64,000 bases of DNA from contig QULP01000007.1 in assembly GCA_003481745.1 (NCBI GenBank), positions 356 to 64,355 of the forward strand, in the 5' to 3' direction. This stretch comes from Firmicutes bacterium OM04-13BH (GTDB taxonomy: Bacteria > Bacillota > Clostridia > Lachnospirales > Lachnospiraceae). The translations under genes were made by a program, and so were the position numbers. The notes under the pieces were generated by a model, which was not told the DNA's origin, made no database searches, and saw nothing but the letters and a program-made list of their open reading frames with translations. Below, in pieces: positions 17,780-26,139 of the stretch; the stretch's first letter is position 1; every line of letters starts with the position of its first letter.

Positions 17780-18844
17780 TTACATCGGAAGAGCCATATC
17801 TCCATCTTTAATCCAGCCTAAATTTCTCATCATATTTGAGAAGAAATAGGTCAGTGCAGCCGGAAGAGCAAAGTGCATAATTAAAATTTTAAATAATACC
17901 ACTACGCTTGAAACTCCCGGAACAGCCATGGTCTGCCAGGTCATAATCTGTCCGACAAGTCCTGCTGTTCCCATTCCGGAACCGGTTGCATTGTTTGTCA
18001 TTTTAAAGAGAAGTGTAGAAACCGGTCCTAAGATGGCACTCGATAAAATGACAGGAAGCCAGATGAGTGGTTTCCTCATAATATTAGGAACTTGAAGCAT
18101 GGAAGTTCCAAGCCCCTGTGCGATCAGACCAGGAGCTCCATTTTCTTTATAACTTGCAATTCCAAAACCGACCATGTTACAACAGCATCCGACGGTTGCT
18201 GCACCGGCGGCAAGCCCGGATAGATTTAGAATAATTCCAAGGGCTGCGGAACTAATCGGAAGAGTTAAAATCATACCCATTAAAACAGAGACGATAACGC
18301 CCATTAAGAGAGGCTGTTGTTCGGTTCCCCAGTTAATTAATTCTCCTAATTCAGTCATTAACTTGCTGATTGGAGGACCAAAGAAAAGACCGATAGCCGA
18401 ACCGGTTAAAATTCCGGTTAAAGGGGTAATAATAATGTCAAGTTGGGTTTTGCCGGAGACAACATGAGCAACTTCAATTGCAATATAAGCAGCAAGAAAA
18501 GCGCCAAGCGGTTCTCCGGGACCGGAAAGTAACAGTGCACCATCCTCCGTGAAAATCGTTCCGGCAAGGATTTTGCTTGAATAACCGCCAACCATACCGG
18601 CAGTTGCAGAAGAGAGTACAACCAGAGGACTTTCGCCAAATTTGCAGGCAACACCGATGCCGATACCGGCGCTGGTCATACCGGCAGCTATTTTACCAAA
18701 CTGATAGAGGTAAGTGCCAATTTCACCACTGATTAAAGTACCAATCTGTTGAAGAATTGTTCCGATAATAAGAGTGGCGAACAGACCGTAAGACATACCG
18801 GTGAGTCCATCGATAAAAAATCGGTTTAATATTTTTTTTACCAT
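17780..18844 (-). CDS. PfoR-like PTS EIIC-type membrane protein
   Basis: 354 residues, very hydrophobic, with about ten membrane segments and many small-residue motifs (GIGIGVACKFGESPLVVLSSATAG, GLAAGAATVGCCCNMVGFG). I recognise the PfoR/PTS_EIIC_2 family, which looks like a stand-alone sugar-PTS IIC domain; the namesake was linked to perfringolysin regulation in Clostridium perfringens. No IIA or IIB domains are fused or adjacent, and there is no visible phosphorylation Cys or His motif, so true PTS transport is doubtful. CAGGAGATATC directly precedes ATG. Confidence 0.82.
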   Translation of the reverse strand: MVKKILNRFFIDGLTGMSYGLFATLIIGTILQQIGTLISGEIGTYLYQFGKIAAGMTSAGIGIGVACKFGESPLVVLSSATAGMVGGYSSKILAGTIFTEDGALLLSGPGEPLGAFLAAYIAIEVAHVVSGKTQLDIIITPLTGILTGSAIGLFFGPPISKLMTELGELINWGTEQQPLLMGVIVSVLMGMILTLPISSAALGIILNLSGLAAGAATVGCCCNMVGFGIASYKENGAPGLIAQGLGTSMLQVPNIMRKPLIWLPVILSSAILGPVSTLLFKMTNNATGSGMGTAGLVGQIMTWQTMAVPGVSSVVVLFKILIMHFALPAALTYFFSNMMRNLGWIKDGDMALPM

Positions 18845-18868
18845 GATATCTCCTGTATTCTATTTTAC

Positions 18869-19576
18869 TTAATCTAATTTAATATTTTTAAAAAGAGAGC
18901 CGAGTGTTGTAGTAGCTTCTTCTGCTTCCGGAAGTTCATAGTCGATGACTTCTTCCTCTTCTGCTTCCGGAACTTCCATTAAAGCTTTCATGCTGAGACT
19001 CAGTTTTCCATCTTCATTTTTGATAACTTTTACGGTTACGTTATCGCCAACAGAGAGGACTGCTTTTGGAGATTTGATTCGTTTCTGGCTGATCTGTGAG
19101 ATGTGAACCAGACCGGAAATGCCATCTCCGAGGTCAATAAATGCGCCGTAAGTCTGAAGACTTTCTACGGTACCTTCTAATACGCTTCCAACTGTAATCT
19201 GCTGTGTTTTTGCAAGTTTTTCGGCGTCAGCCTGCTCTTTTAATAATTCTCTTGCGGAAAGGACAAGACGATTTTCAGCTTCATCCACTTCAAATACACG
19301 TACCATCAAAGTTTTCTTTAAAAATTCTTCCGGTTCTTTGACATATTCCAGAGAAAGTTTGGAAACCGGAATAAAGGCACGGATGCCTTCCACGTAAGCG
19401 ATTGCTCCGCCTTTTACGATGCCTTCAATAGTAACTTCAAATGCTTCTTTATCTTCTTTCATCTGTTCTAACTTGTCCCAGATTTCCATGTCTGCGTCAC
19501 GGAAATTGCTGAAAGAAGCTTCGATTTCCTGTGCAAAATCATCCATTGTTTCCTGTTTTTTTATTTCTTCGCTCAT
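18869..19576 (-). CDS. S1 RNA-binding domain protein
   Basis: 235 residues with two S1 OB-fold domains. Domain 1, about residues 45-110 (FEVTIEGIVKGGAIAYVEGIRAFIPVSKL), is divergent. Domain 2, about residues 125-200 (GSVLEGTVESLQTYGAFIDLGDGISGLVHISQI), is canonical. Acidic ends flank the domains. It is far shorter than ribosomal protein S1 (usually about 380 residues or more in Bacillota) and is probably an S1-like translation or RNA-metabolism factor. GGAGGTAGCATC precedes ATG. It sits upstream of the PfoR-like gene on the same strand, 24 bases apart. The 19577-19792 gap shows no feature I can support. Confidence 0.88.
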   Translation of the reverse strand: MSEEIKKQETMDDFAQEIEASFSNFRDADMEIWDKLEQMKEDKEAFEVTIEGIVKGGAIAYVEGIRAFIPVSKLSLEYVKEPEEFLKKTLMVRVFEVDEAENRLVLSARELLKEQADAEKLAKTQQITVGSVLEGTVESLQTYGAFIDLGDGISGLVHISQISQKRIKSPKAVLSVGDNVTVKVIKNEDGKLSLSMKALMEVPEAEEEEVIDYELPEAEEATTTLGSLFKNIKLD

Positions 19577-19792
19577 GATGCTACCTCCATTAATACTTCC
19601 TTAAATAAAATTGAAAAATAGGAAGCTTTTTGTTTTCGATTATAGCACAGGAAAGTGAAAATCTGCAATGGAGTAGAGAGAATGTTGAAAGATTTGTTGA
19701 TTTTGTCGGGTGGGTTAAGGTAAGATAAGAAAGACTAAAAACCGATGTAGATAGTTCTGACAAAAAGCCAGAATAGAAAGAGAGAAAGACCG

Positions 19793-20296
19793 ATGGAAAT
19801 CAGAAAAGCAAAAATAGAAGAACTCGATGAAATTATGGAAATTTTTGAACATGCACGTCAGTTTATGGCGAAGAACGGAAATGCGTCCCAGTGGGGAACA
19901 ACTTATCCGGAACAGGAAATCGTAGAAGCAGATATCAAAAAAGAAGAGTGTTATGTGTGTGTCGAAAATGGTGAAATCGAGGCAACGTTTGTATTTTTTA
20001 TGGGAAAAGTAGAACCAAATTATGTGGATATTTATGACGGAGAGTGGAAAAATGAAGCTCCTTATGGTACAATCCACCGCGTAGCAAGTCGCGGAAGAGT
20101 TCCGGGAATCTCAAAAATCTGTATGGATTTCTGCAAATCACAGATTTCGAATCTGCGTGGAGATACTTATAAGGATAATATTGTAATGCAGAAAGTATTT
20201 GCCAAAAATGGATTTGAAAAATGCGGTACGATTTATCTTGCTGGAAAAAAAGAAGATGGAAATGCACGAATTGCCTATCAGTTTGTGGGTAAATAA
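19793..20296 (+). CDS. GNAT-family N-acetyltransferase
   Basis: 167 residues with a Gcn5-related fold: N-terminal MEIRKAKIEELDEIMEIF, acetyl-CoA-site strand IHRVASRGRVPGISKICMDFC, and C-terminal DTYKDNIVMQKVFAKNGFEKCGTI. The usual RxxGxG/A pyrophosphate loop is replaced by the RGRVPG-like stretch, a variant frequent in this subfamily. Substrate unknown. GAGAAAGACCG precedes ATG. It is followed about 100 bases later by ppaC on the same strand. Confidence 0.85.
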   Translation: MEIRKAKIEELDEIMEIFEHARQFMAKNGNASQWGTTYPEQEIVEADIKKEECYVCVENGEIEATFVFFMGKVEPNYVDIYDGEWKNEAPYGTIHRVASRGRVPGISKICMDFCKSQISNLRGDTYKDNIVMQKVFAKNGFEKCGTIYLAGKKEDGNARIAYQFVGK

Positions 20297-20395
20297 TTGC
20301 ACGCAGAAGAAAAATGGGATATTATATAGAGTAGAAGAAAAATTTGAAATAGAAAAGAATTTGGAATGTAAATATAAGAAAGGGAAGCACACAAC

Positions 20396-22051
20396 ATGGC
20401 GAAACAAGAAAAAATCTATATTTTAGGACATAAAAATCCAGATACCGATTCGATTTGTTCAGCGATTGCTTATGCAGATATTAAAAATCGTTCGAATGAT
20501 GGAAGAAAGTATATTGCAAAACGTGCAGGTCAGATAAATGAAGAAACAGAGTATGTTTTAAAACGTTTTGGCGTTGATGCACCAGGCTATCTTCCGGATG
20601 TCGGAACTCAGGTAAGAGATATGGAAATTAGGGAAACTCCGGGAGTTCCGCACAGCATTTCCATTAAGGATGCATGGGCGATTATGAAAGAAACCAATGC
20701 GGTGACACTTCCTATTACAAAAGAGGACGGACAGTTAGAGGGACTGATTACAACCGGAGATATTGCAAAATCTTATATGGATGCGCATGATAATTATTTC
20801 CTTTCCAATGCGAGAACCCAGTATCGAAGTATTGCGAATACAGTAGAAGGAAAGATTGTAACCGGAAACGGACATGGATATTTCTTAAGAGGAAAAGTTG
20901 TAATCGGTGCGACACTTCCGGAAAAACTGGGAGAGTACTTAGAAGAAGATGATTTGGTTATCTTAGGAGATAGATACGAAGACCATTTATGTGCGATTGA
21001 AGAAAATGTAAGCTGTATTATTGTGTGTAACAATGCGGAAGTTGCAGAGGATATTCAGGAAGCAGCAACGAAAAATGACTGTGTAATTATCCGTTCTCCG
21101 CTTGATACCTTTACGATTGCGCGTCTGATTAATCAGAGTATTCCGGTCAAACACATCATGAAAAAAGATAATCTGATTACCTTCCAGACCGATGATTTTA
21201 CAGACCAGATTAAAGAGGTGATGGTAAAGAACCGTCACAGAGCCTTCCCTGTAGTAAATAAACATGGAAAATATATTGGAACGGTTTCCAGACGAAATTT
21301 GCTGGGAATGAAGAAAAAAGAAGTGATTTTAGTAGACCATAATGAACGTTCCCAGGCAGTTGATAATATTGAGGCAGCGGAGATTCTGGAAATTATTGAC
21401 CATCACAGAATCGGCTCTATCGAAACCATGTCTCCGATTGTCTTTCGTAATCAGCCGGTGGGCTGTACTGCGACGATTATGCATCAGATGTATGTGGAAC
21501 GAAATCTCGAAGTTTCTCCGGCAATCGCAGGACTTTTATGCGCAGCGATTATTTCCGATACGCTGATGTTTCGTTCGCCGACCTGTACACACAGAGATAA
21601 GATGGCAGCAGGAGCACTTGCTTTAGTAGCCGGTATTAACATAGAAGAATTTGCCAAAGAAATGTTTACGGCAGGAAGCAATTTAAAGGGAAAGACAACA
21701 GAGGGAATCTTCTATCAGGATTTCAAACGTTTTACAACCGAACAGGTAAACTTTGGCGTAGGACAAATCAGTTCTATGAATCAGGATGAACTGTTAAGCT
21801 TAAAGAAACGTCTGATTCCATTTATGAAAAAAGAATGTGGAAAAAATGGAATTACGATGGTATTTATTATGCTTACGAATATTTTGGAGGAAACATCAGA
21901 AATTATCTGTTATGGAGATGGAAGTGGCAGATTGGTTGAGGATGCCTTTAATGTAAAAGAAGAAAATGGCGGATATATTCTTCCGGGAGTCGTATCAAGA
22001 AAGAAGCAGTTAATTCCGGAATTTATCACTGCCTTACAGCAGAATAGCTAA
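20396..22051 (+). CDS. ppaC: Manganese-dependent inorganic pyrophosphatase with CBS and DRTGG regulatory insert
   Basis: 551 residues, family II pyrophosphatase (DHH phosphoesterase superfamily), hydrolysing PPi to phosphate. The metal ligands are visible: GHKNPDTDSICSA at the start, VDHNE and IIDHHRIG near residues 310 and 335, and a DHHA2 domain at the C-terminus (GSGRLVEDAFN). An insert at about residues 70-295 carries two CBS domains around a DRTGG domain, as in nucleotide-regulated family II enzymes where AMP/ADP inhibit and ATP or diadenosine nucleotides activate. GAAAGGGAAG precedes ATG. Confidence 0.93.
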   Translation: MAKQEKIYILGHKNPDTDSICSAIAYADIKNRSNDGRKYIAKRAGQINEETEYVLKRFGVDAPGYLPDVGTQVRDMEIRETPGVPHSISIKDAWAIMKETNAVTLPITKEDGQLEGLITTGDIAKSYMDAHDNYFLSNARTQYRSIANTVEGKIVTGNGHGYFLRGKVVIGATLPEKLGEYLEEDDLVILGDRYEDHLCAIEENVSCIIVCNNAEVAEDIQEAATKNDCVIIRSPLDTFTIARLINQSIPVKHIMKKDNLITFQTDDFTDQIKEVMVKNRHRAFPVVNKHGKYIGTVSRRNLLGMKKKEVILVDHNERSQAVDNIEAAEILEIIDHHRIGSIETMSPIVFRNQPVGCTATIMHQMYVERNLEVSPAIAGLLCAAIISDTLMFRSPTCTHRDKMAAGALALVAGINIEEFAKEMFTAGSNLKGKTTEGIFYQDFKRFTTEQVNFGVGQISSMNQDELLSLKKRLIPFMKKECGKNGITMVFIMLTNILEETSEIICYGDGSGRLVEDAFNVKEENGGYILPGVVSRKKQLIPEFITALQQNS

Positions 22052-22095
22052 AAGAGAAAACTCGAAGAAATGAAAAACAGAAGAAGGGGAAACAC

Positions 22096-22680
22096 ATGGG
22101 AAAAATTGAATGGAAGCCTGGAAACATGCTTTATCCTCTGCCGGTTGTAATGGTCACGGTGGCAGATGAAGCAGGGAATGATAACATTATCACGGTAGCA
22201 TGGGCGGGAACGGTCTGCACCAACCCTCCTATGGTATCAATTTCGGTAAGACCGGAGCGGTATTCTTATACAATGCTATGTGACACAAAGGAATTTGTCA
22301 TCAATCTGACAACCGAAAAACTGGTTCGCGCAACGGACTATTGTGGTGTAAAATCAGGAAGAGAGGTAGATAAATTTAAAGAAACAGGACTCACCAGAGA
22401 AAAAGCATCTCATGTGGGTGTTCCGATGATTAAGGAATCTCCGGTCTGCATTGAATGCAGGGTCAGGGAAATCAAAGAACTGGGAAGCCACAGCACATTT
22501 GTTGCCGATGTGCTTGCAGTCCATGTAGATGATAAATATATGGATGAAAAAGGAAAATTTGATTTAGCACTTGCCAATCCGATTGTATATTCTCATGGGG
22601 AATATTATGGACTGGGCAAAAAACTGGGAACTTTTGGATACAGCATAAGAAAACAGAGAAAGAAGAGACAAAAGAAATGA
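22096..22680 (+). CDS. Flavin reductase-like FMN-binding protein
   Basis: 194 residues of the flavin reductase-like split-barrel family. Typical segments: PVVMVTVADEAGNDNIITVAWAGTVCTNPPMVSISVRPERYSY and EFVINLTTEKLV. The C-terminus is lysine-rich. It probably binds FMN and transfers electrons from NAD(P)H or ferredoxin; the partner is unknown. It lies 44 bases after ppaC, preceded by AGAAGGGGA, and overlaps aroK by 4 bases (ATGA), suggesting coupling. Confidence 0.88.
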   Translation: MGKIEWKPGNMLYPLPVVMVTVADEAGNDNIITVAWAGTVCTNPPMVSISVRPERYSYTMLCDTKEFVINLTTEKLVRATDYCGVKSGREVDKFKETGLTREKASHVGVPMIKESPVCIECRVREIKELGSHSTFVADVLAVHVDDKYMDEKGKFDLALANPIVYSHGEYYGLGKKLGTFGYSIRKQRKKRQKK

Positions 22681-23186
22681 GTAAAGAAAATATCGTTTTA
22701 ATTGGCATGCCTGGAGTTGGCAAAAGTACAGTAGGTGTTATTTTGGCAAAAGTATTGGGATATCAGTTTATTGATGCGGATTTAGTAATTCAGAAAAGAG
22801 AAAACCGCCTGTTGCATGAAATTATTTCAGAAGAAGGTTTGGATGGCTTTTTAAAAGCAGAAGAAAATGCAAATGTATACATTGCGCAAAATGAAGAAAA
22901 ATCGATTGTTGCGACAGGTGGAAGTGTTGTGTATTGTGAAAAAGCGATGCAGGAGTTGAAAAAAACAGGACGAGTTATATACTTGGAGTTGGAATATGAC
23001 CAGCTGAAAAAGAGACTGGGAAATTTAAAAGGTCGTGGTGTGGTATTAAAAGACGGTCAGGATTTAAGAGGGTTATATGAAGAAAGAATTCCGCTGTATG
23101 AGAAATATGCGGATTTGACAGTTAATGAAAAAAATCTGGATGTAGAACAGACTTTACAGAAAATAGTTGACAGACTTTCATTATAA
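22677..23186 (+). CDS. aroK: Shikimate kinase
   Basis: 169 residues. Phosphorylates shikimate at the 3-OH with ATP, the fifth step of the chorismate pathway. Walker A GMPGVGKSTVG (residues 9-19), shikimate-binding Asp in FIDADLVIQ (D34 area), the glycine-rich VATGGSVVYCE near residue 80 and the lid RGVVLK. Compared with typical enzymes, the usual Arg after the IDADxxIE motif is shifted (IQKREN). No other aro genes are nearby. Gap 23187-23366: candidate -35/-10 elements TTGTTT and TTATAA near 23240, otherwise nothing clear. Confidence 0.9.
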   Translation: MSKENIVLIGMPGVGKSTVGVILAKVLGYQFIDADLVIQKRENRLLHEIISEEGLDGFLKAEENANVYIAQNEEKSIVATGGSVVYCEKAMQELKKTGRVIYLELEYDQLKKRLGNLKGRGVVLKDGQDLRGLYEERIPLYEKYADLTVNEKNLDVEQTLQKIVDRLSL

Positions 23187-23372
23187 CTGACAAAATGAGG
23201 AATTGCAAGCAGTAAATCTAGGCAAAAGACGATTTTTTGTTTACAAACCCGGTAAGATGTTATAAGATAAGGGTTGACTATTATGAAACTTTGAAAATCA
23301 GGTTATGAATTTGATGATAAGAATGACAAAAACAGGCATCAGATACATGAATAAAAATATAGAGGTGTGTAT

Positions 23373-24665
23373 ATGGAACAATATGTAATCAAAGGCGGTA
23401 ACCCGCTCGTTGGTGAAGTTGAAATCGGTGGAGCAAAAAATGCAGCACTTGCGATTCTGGCAGCGGCAATTATGACAGATGAAATGGTTTATATTGAAAA
23501 CCTTCCGGATGTAAGAGATATCAATGTATTACTCGAAGCAATTAAAGAAATCGGAGCAGTTGTAGAAAGAGTCAGTCCGACAGAAGTAAAAATCACAGGT
23601 TCTACTATTTCTGATATCAGTGTTGAGTATGAATACATTAAGAAAATCAGAGCATCTTATTACTTATTAGGAGCACTGCTCGGAAAATATAAATCCGCAG
23701 AAGTTCCACTTCCGGGCGGATGCAATATCGGAAGTCGTCCGATTGACCAGCATTTAAAAGGATTTCGTGCACTGGGTGCATCCGTAGATATTCTTCACGG
23801 TGCAGTCGTTGCAAAAGCAGAGAACTTGACAGGAAAACATATTTTCCTGGATATGGTATCTGTAGGTGCTACAATCAATATCATGATGGCAGCTGCAATG
23901 GCAACCGGAAATACCATTATTGAAAATGCAGCAAGAGAGCCGCATGTTGTCGATGTGGCAAACTTCTTAAACAGCATGGGAGCAAGTATCAAGGGTGCAG
24001 GTACCGATGTAATCCGTATTCAGGGTGTAGAAAAGTTACATGGAACAACTTATTCCATTATTCCGGATCAGATTGAAGCCGGAACATTTATGTGCGCAGC
24101 CGCAGCGACCAGAGGCGATATCATGGTAAAAAATGTAATTCCGAAACATCTGGAAGCAACAACTGCAAAATTAGAAGAAATCGGATGTCAGGTAGAAGAA
24201 TTTGATGATGCGGTGCGTGTAGTGGCAAACAAACGTCTGACTCGTACTCATGTAAAGACTATGCCATATCCGGGTTATCCAACCGATATGCAGCCTCAGT
24301 TTGCAGTCGCACTTACTTTGGCAGAAGGAACAAGTATTGTAACAGAATCTATCTTTGAAAATCGTTTTAAATATGCGGACGAGCTTTCTCGTATGGGTGC
24401 CAATATCAAAGTAGAAGGAAATACAGCAATCATTGATGGCGTGGAAAAACTGACAGGCGCAAGAGTCAGCGCACCAGACCTTCGTGCAGGTGCAGCACTT
24501 GTAATTGCCGGTCTTGCGGCAGAAGGATTCACAGTCGTAGATGATATTGTTTATATCCAGAGGGGATATGAGCGATTTGAAGATAAATTAAGAAGCCTTG
24601 GCGCTGAGATTGAACGAGTATCCAGTGAAAAGGAAATTCAGAAATTTCAGCTTAGAATCGGCTGA
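23373..24665 (+). CDS. murA: UDP-N-acetylglucosamine 1-carboxyvinyltransferase
   Basis: 430 residues. Catalyses the first committed step of peptidoglycan synthesis, transferring enolpyruvyl from PEP to UDP-GlcNAc. Two inside-out alpha/beta domains built from repeats (GGAKNAALAILAAAIMTDE, GATINIMMAAAMATGNTIIENAAREPHV, DLRAGAALVIAGLAAEG). The catalytic-loop Cys is present in PLPGGCNIGSRPID, so a fosfomycin-sensitive type is expected. ATG 23373 follows AGAGGTG by a good distance; GTG 23367 overlaps the ribosome site and is less likely. It is monocistronic, ending at the terminator at 24691. Confidence 0.95.
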   Translation: MEQYVIKGGNPLVGEVEIGGAKNAALAILAAAIMTDEMVYIENLPDVRDINVLLEAIKEIGAVVERVSPTEVKITGSTISDISVEYEYIKKIRASYYLLGALLGKYKSAEVPLPGGCNIGSRPIDQHLKGFRALGASVDILHGAVVAKAENLTGKHIFLDMVSVGATINIMMAAAMATGNTIIENAAREPHVVDVANFLNSMGASIKGAGTDVIRIQGVEKLHGTTYSIIPDQIEAGTFMCAAAATRGDIMVKNVIPKHLEATTAKLEEIGCQVEEFDDAVRVVANKRLTRTHVKTMPYPGYPTDMQPQFAVALTLAEGTSIVTESIFENRFKYADELSRMGANIKVEGNTAIIDGVEKLTGARVSAPDLRAGAALVIAGLAAEGFTVVDDIVYIQRGYERFEDKLRSLGAEIERVSSEKEIQKFQLRIG

Positions 24666-24690
24666 AAACCAGTAAAATAGCATTAAAAAT

Positions 24691-24729
24691 AAAAAAAACG
24701 GTTTGGAATAAAATCCAAATCGTTTTTTT
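24691..24729 (+). terminator. Terminator after murA
   Basis: Stem AAAAAACGGTTTGGA / TCCAAATCGTTTTTT with a 6-base loop, ending in a 7-T run. It cleanly separates murA from the riboswitch transcript that begins next. Confidence 0.85.
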
Positions 24730-24730
24730 C

Positions 24731-24759
24731 TTGACAATATCTAGTACCTGTGCTATGGT
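24731..24759 (+). promoter_or_regulatory. Promoter of the orphan cobalamin riboswitch RNA
   Basis: TTGACA (24731-24736), 17-bp spacer, TATGGT (24754-24759), immediately after the murA terminator. Predicted transcription start near 24766, about 25 bases before the aptamer. Confidence 0.65.
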
Positions 24760-24791
24760 AAGTGCGTGTATAGATTTCATATCAACTTATT

Positions 24792-24968
24792 AAGTGCATC
24801 ACAGACATTTTCCCCTCTTTTTTTGTCCGTGGTGAAAAGGGAATCAGGTGAAAATCCTGAGCGGTCCGGCCACTGTAAGCAAGGAGCGAAGCGCAAGAAT
24901 CCATTGTATTAGAGCGTACGAGAAGGAGCGCCAAGCGTTGATAGGCAAGTCAGGAAACCTGCTTAAGT
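24792..24968 (+). ncRNA. Cobalamin (B12) riboswitch aptamer
   Basis: Clear class-I/II-like cobalamin aptamer landmarks in order: GGTGAAAAGGGAATCAGGTG (about 24831-24850), GAAAATCCTGAGCGGTCC, the B12-box GCCACTGTAA (about 24870-24879) and the closing AGTCAGGAAACCTGC (24950-24964). The P6-P7 region between the last two contains an extra hairpin. Normally such an aptamer precedes cbi/cob, btu or B12-independent isozyme genes; here no such gene follows before a terminator at 25243. Confidence 0.93.
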
Positions 24969-25242
24969 AAGTGAAAGGTTGAAACTTCCGAAGAAAGTTT
25001 TCCATCCATGATATCTGATATGGAACGCCTTATGCTTGAAAAAGCACGTATCAGAAGAACGGTACATTCTGATACAAACTTAGAGGAACCTGTGTACGGA
25101 ATTTATACATCCTTTACTTTGAAAGGGCAGGAGAATTCCAAAAGCTGTATTCGTACATAAAACCTCCGCAAAAAATATGTATGATTGGTCAATACAGGTG
25201 GAGGAATTCCTCCTGCAAAAAGTTAAAATAGACAATAAAAAC
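24969..25242 (+). ncRNA. Structured non-coding tail downstream of the cobalamin riboswitch
   Basis: 274 bases without a convincing gene. Hairpins visible by eye: TTCCAT/ATGGAA (about 24999-25024); GTATCAGAA/TTCTGATAC, a 9-bp perfect stem (about 25049-25076); and a large domain (about 25128-25219) closed by GCAGGAGAATTCC and GGAATTCCTCCTGC, containing CTGTATT/AATACAG and TACATA/TATGTA helices and a loop CCTCCGC that could pair with GTGGAGG. The only ORF is 25008-25160 (50 residues, no ribosome site, no recognisable family). It may be a regulatory RNA or the remains of a deleted riboswitch-controlled operon. Confidence 0.5.
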
Positions 25243-25287
25243 AAAGCTGTTATAGATAATAGTATCTTATCTGTAACGGCTTTTTTT
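25243..25287 (+). terminator. Terminator of the cobalamin riboswitch transcript
   Basis: Stem AGCTGTTATAGATAA with TTATCTGTAACGGCT (two G-U pairs) and a 7-base loop, followed by seven T. It ends the transcript starting near 24766 (about 520 bases) before the DUF2284 gene. Confidence 0.85.
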
Positions 25288-25295
25288 GGTATAAT
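25267..25295 (+). promoter_or_regulatory. Promoter of the DUF2284 gene
   Basis: TTATCT (25267-25272), 17-bp spacer, TATAAT (25290-25295). The -10 is perfect and the -35 lies inside the preceding terminator stem. Its presence argues that DUF2284 is not dependent on riboswitch read-through. Confidence 0.5.
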
Positions 25296-25335
25296 AGAAA
25301 AAGTTAGTAAAGGTATTTGAAAGGGGAAATTTAAG

Positions 25336-25878
25336 ATGAAAAAAATAGAAATGGAAAAACAGGCAAAAGCATTTGGATTTGCAACAATGAAATTTATGGA
25401 AACAAAAGATCTGGAGTTTGAACATGAATTTCGACAGTTTTGTGAGATGAATGACTGTGGGAATTATGGAAATAATTATGCCTGTCCACCGCTTTGCGGA
25501 ACACCGGAGGAAATGGAGCAAAAGGTAAGAAAATACGAACATGCGTTGGTTTTTCAGTCAAGAACTCCGGTTCAAAATATTTTTGATGATGCAGAAACAA
25601 AAATTATTAAGAAGATGCATACAAACAAAACCTTACATGCGGTAGAAGAATTGAAAGAGCAGGGTCTGCCTGATAATGGAATGTTTATTATGTGCGGACC
25701 ATGTAATTTCTGTGAGGAATGTAAAGCAAAAGCAAAAGAACCATGTGTCAATGAAACGATGCGTTTTTCGTGTCTTTCTGCTTACTGCATTGATGCAGGA
25801 AAGATGGCAAAGCATTGTAATATGAATATGGAATGGAACGGAGATGTGGTTTCGTTTTTTAGTCTATATGTTTTTTAA
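25336..25878 (+). CDS. DUF2284 cysteine-rich metal-binding protein
   Basis: 180 residues with many Cys: NDCGNYGNNYACPPLCG near residues 36-52, and MCGPCNFCEECKAKAKEPC near residues 118-136, plus SCLSAYCIDAG. I recognise the DUF2284 family, predicted to bind iron-sulfur clusters or zinc; several members sit beside corrinoid or radical enzymes. Function unproven. The sequence ends with WNGDVVSFFSLYVF, as in the family. AAAGGGG precedes ATG. Position directly after a cobalamin riboswitch transcript is suggestive, but a terminator and a separate promoter intervene. Confidence 0.85.
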   Translation: MKKIEMEKQAKAFGFATMKFMETKDLEFEHEFRQFCEMNDCGNYGNNYACPPLCGTPEEMEQKVRKYEHALVFQSRTPVQNIFDDAETKIIKKMHTNKTLHAVEELKEQGLPDNGMFIMCGPCNFCEECKAKAKEPCVNETMRFSCLSAYCIDAGKMAKHCNMNMEWNGDVVSFFSLYVF

Positions 25879-25896
25879 GAGAATAGGACAGGGTGT

Positions 25897-26088
25897 ATGA
25901 GACAAGAGCTTAATTTAACGCAGACGCAGAAACTATCAGAAAAGATGATTCAGTCACATCCGCTCAGTGACCAGAAAATTGCAGAGAAGATGCAGGAAAA
26001 AGGAATCAGCATTTCAAGAAGAACAGTTGCGAAATATCGGGGTCAGATGGGAATCGCAGATGCCGGAGGTAGAAAAGTGTATTTGTAA
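25897..26088 (+). CDS. Miniature sigma-54-like protein (region I start plus RpoN box)
   Basis: 63 residues. Residues 3-13 (QELNLTQTQKL) resemble the very N-terminus (region I) of sigma-54 proteins. Residues 20-55 (HPLSDQKIAEKMQEKGISIS then RRTVAKYRGQMGI) match the extreme C-terminal domain, including the RpoN box that reads the -24 element. The core-binding and -12 regions, some 350 residues in normal RpoN, are absent, so it cannot be a full sigma factor. It could be an internal-deletion relic or a small DNA-binding or competitor protein. It begins 18 bases after the DUF2284 stop, with AGGG just upstream of ATG, so the two are likely co-transcribed. Confidence 0.65.
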   Translation: MRQELNLTQTQKLSEKMIQSHPLSDQKIAEKMQEKGISISRRTVAKYRGQMGIADAGGRKVYL

Positions 26089-26139
26089 GAAAATATAAGG
26101 AGATATTTTAGTAAAAATAAGGAAAATCGGAAAAATACC

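Noticed and set aside
17780..18844. Functional sugar PTS transporter
   Set aside because: Only an EIIC-like membrane protein is visible, with no IIA or IIB domain adjacent; the PfoR-like assignment is safer.
25008..25160. 50-residue ORF downstream of the cobalamin riboswitch as a real gene
   Set aside because: No ribosome site, no recognisable family, overlaps strong hairpins; kept only as a possibility inside the non-coding entry.
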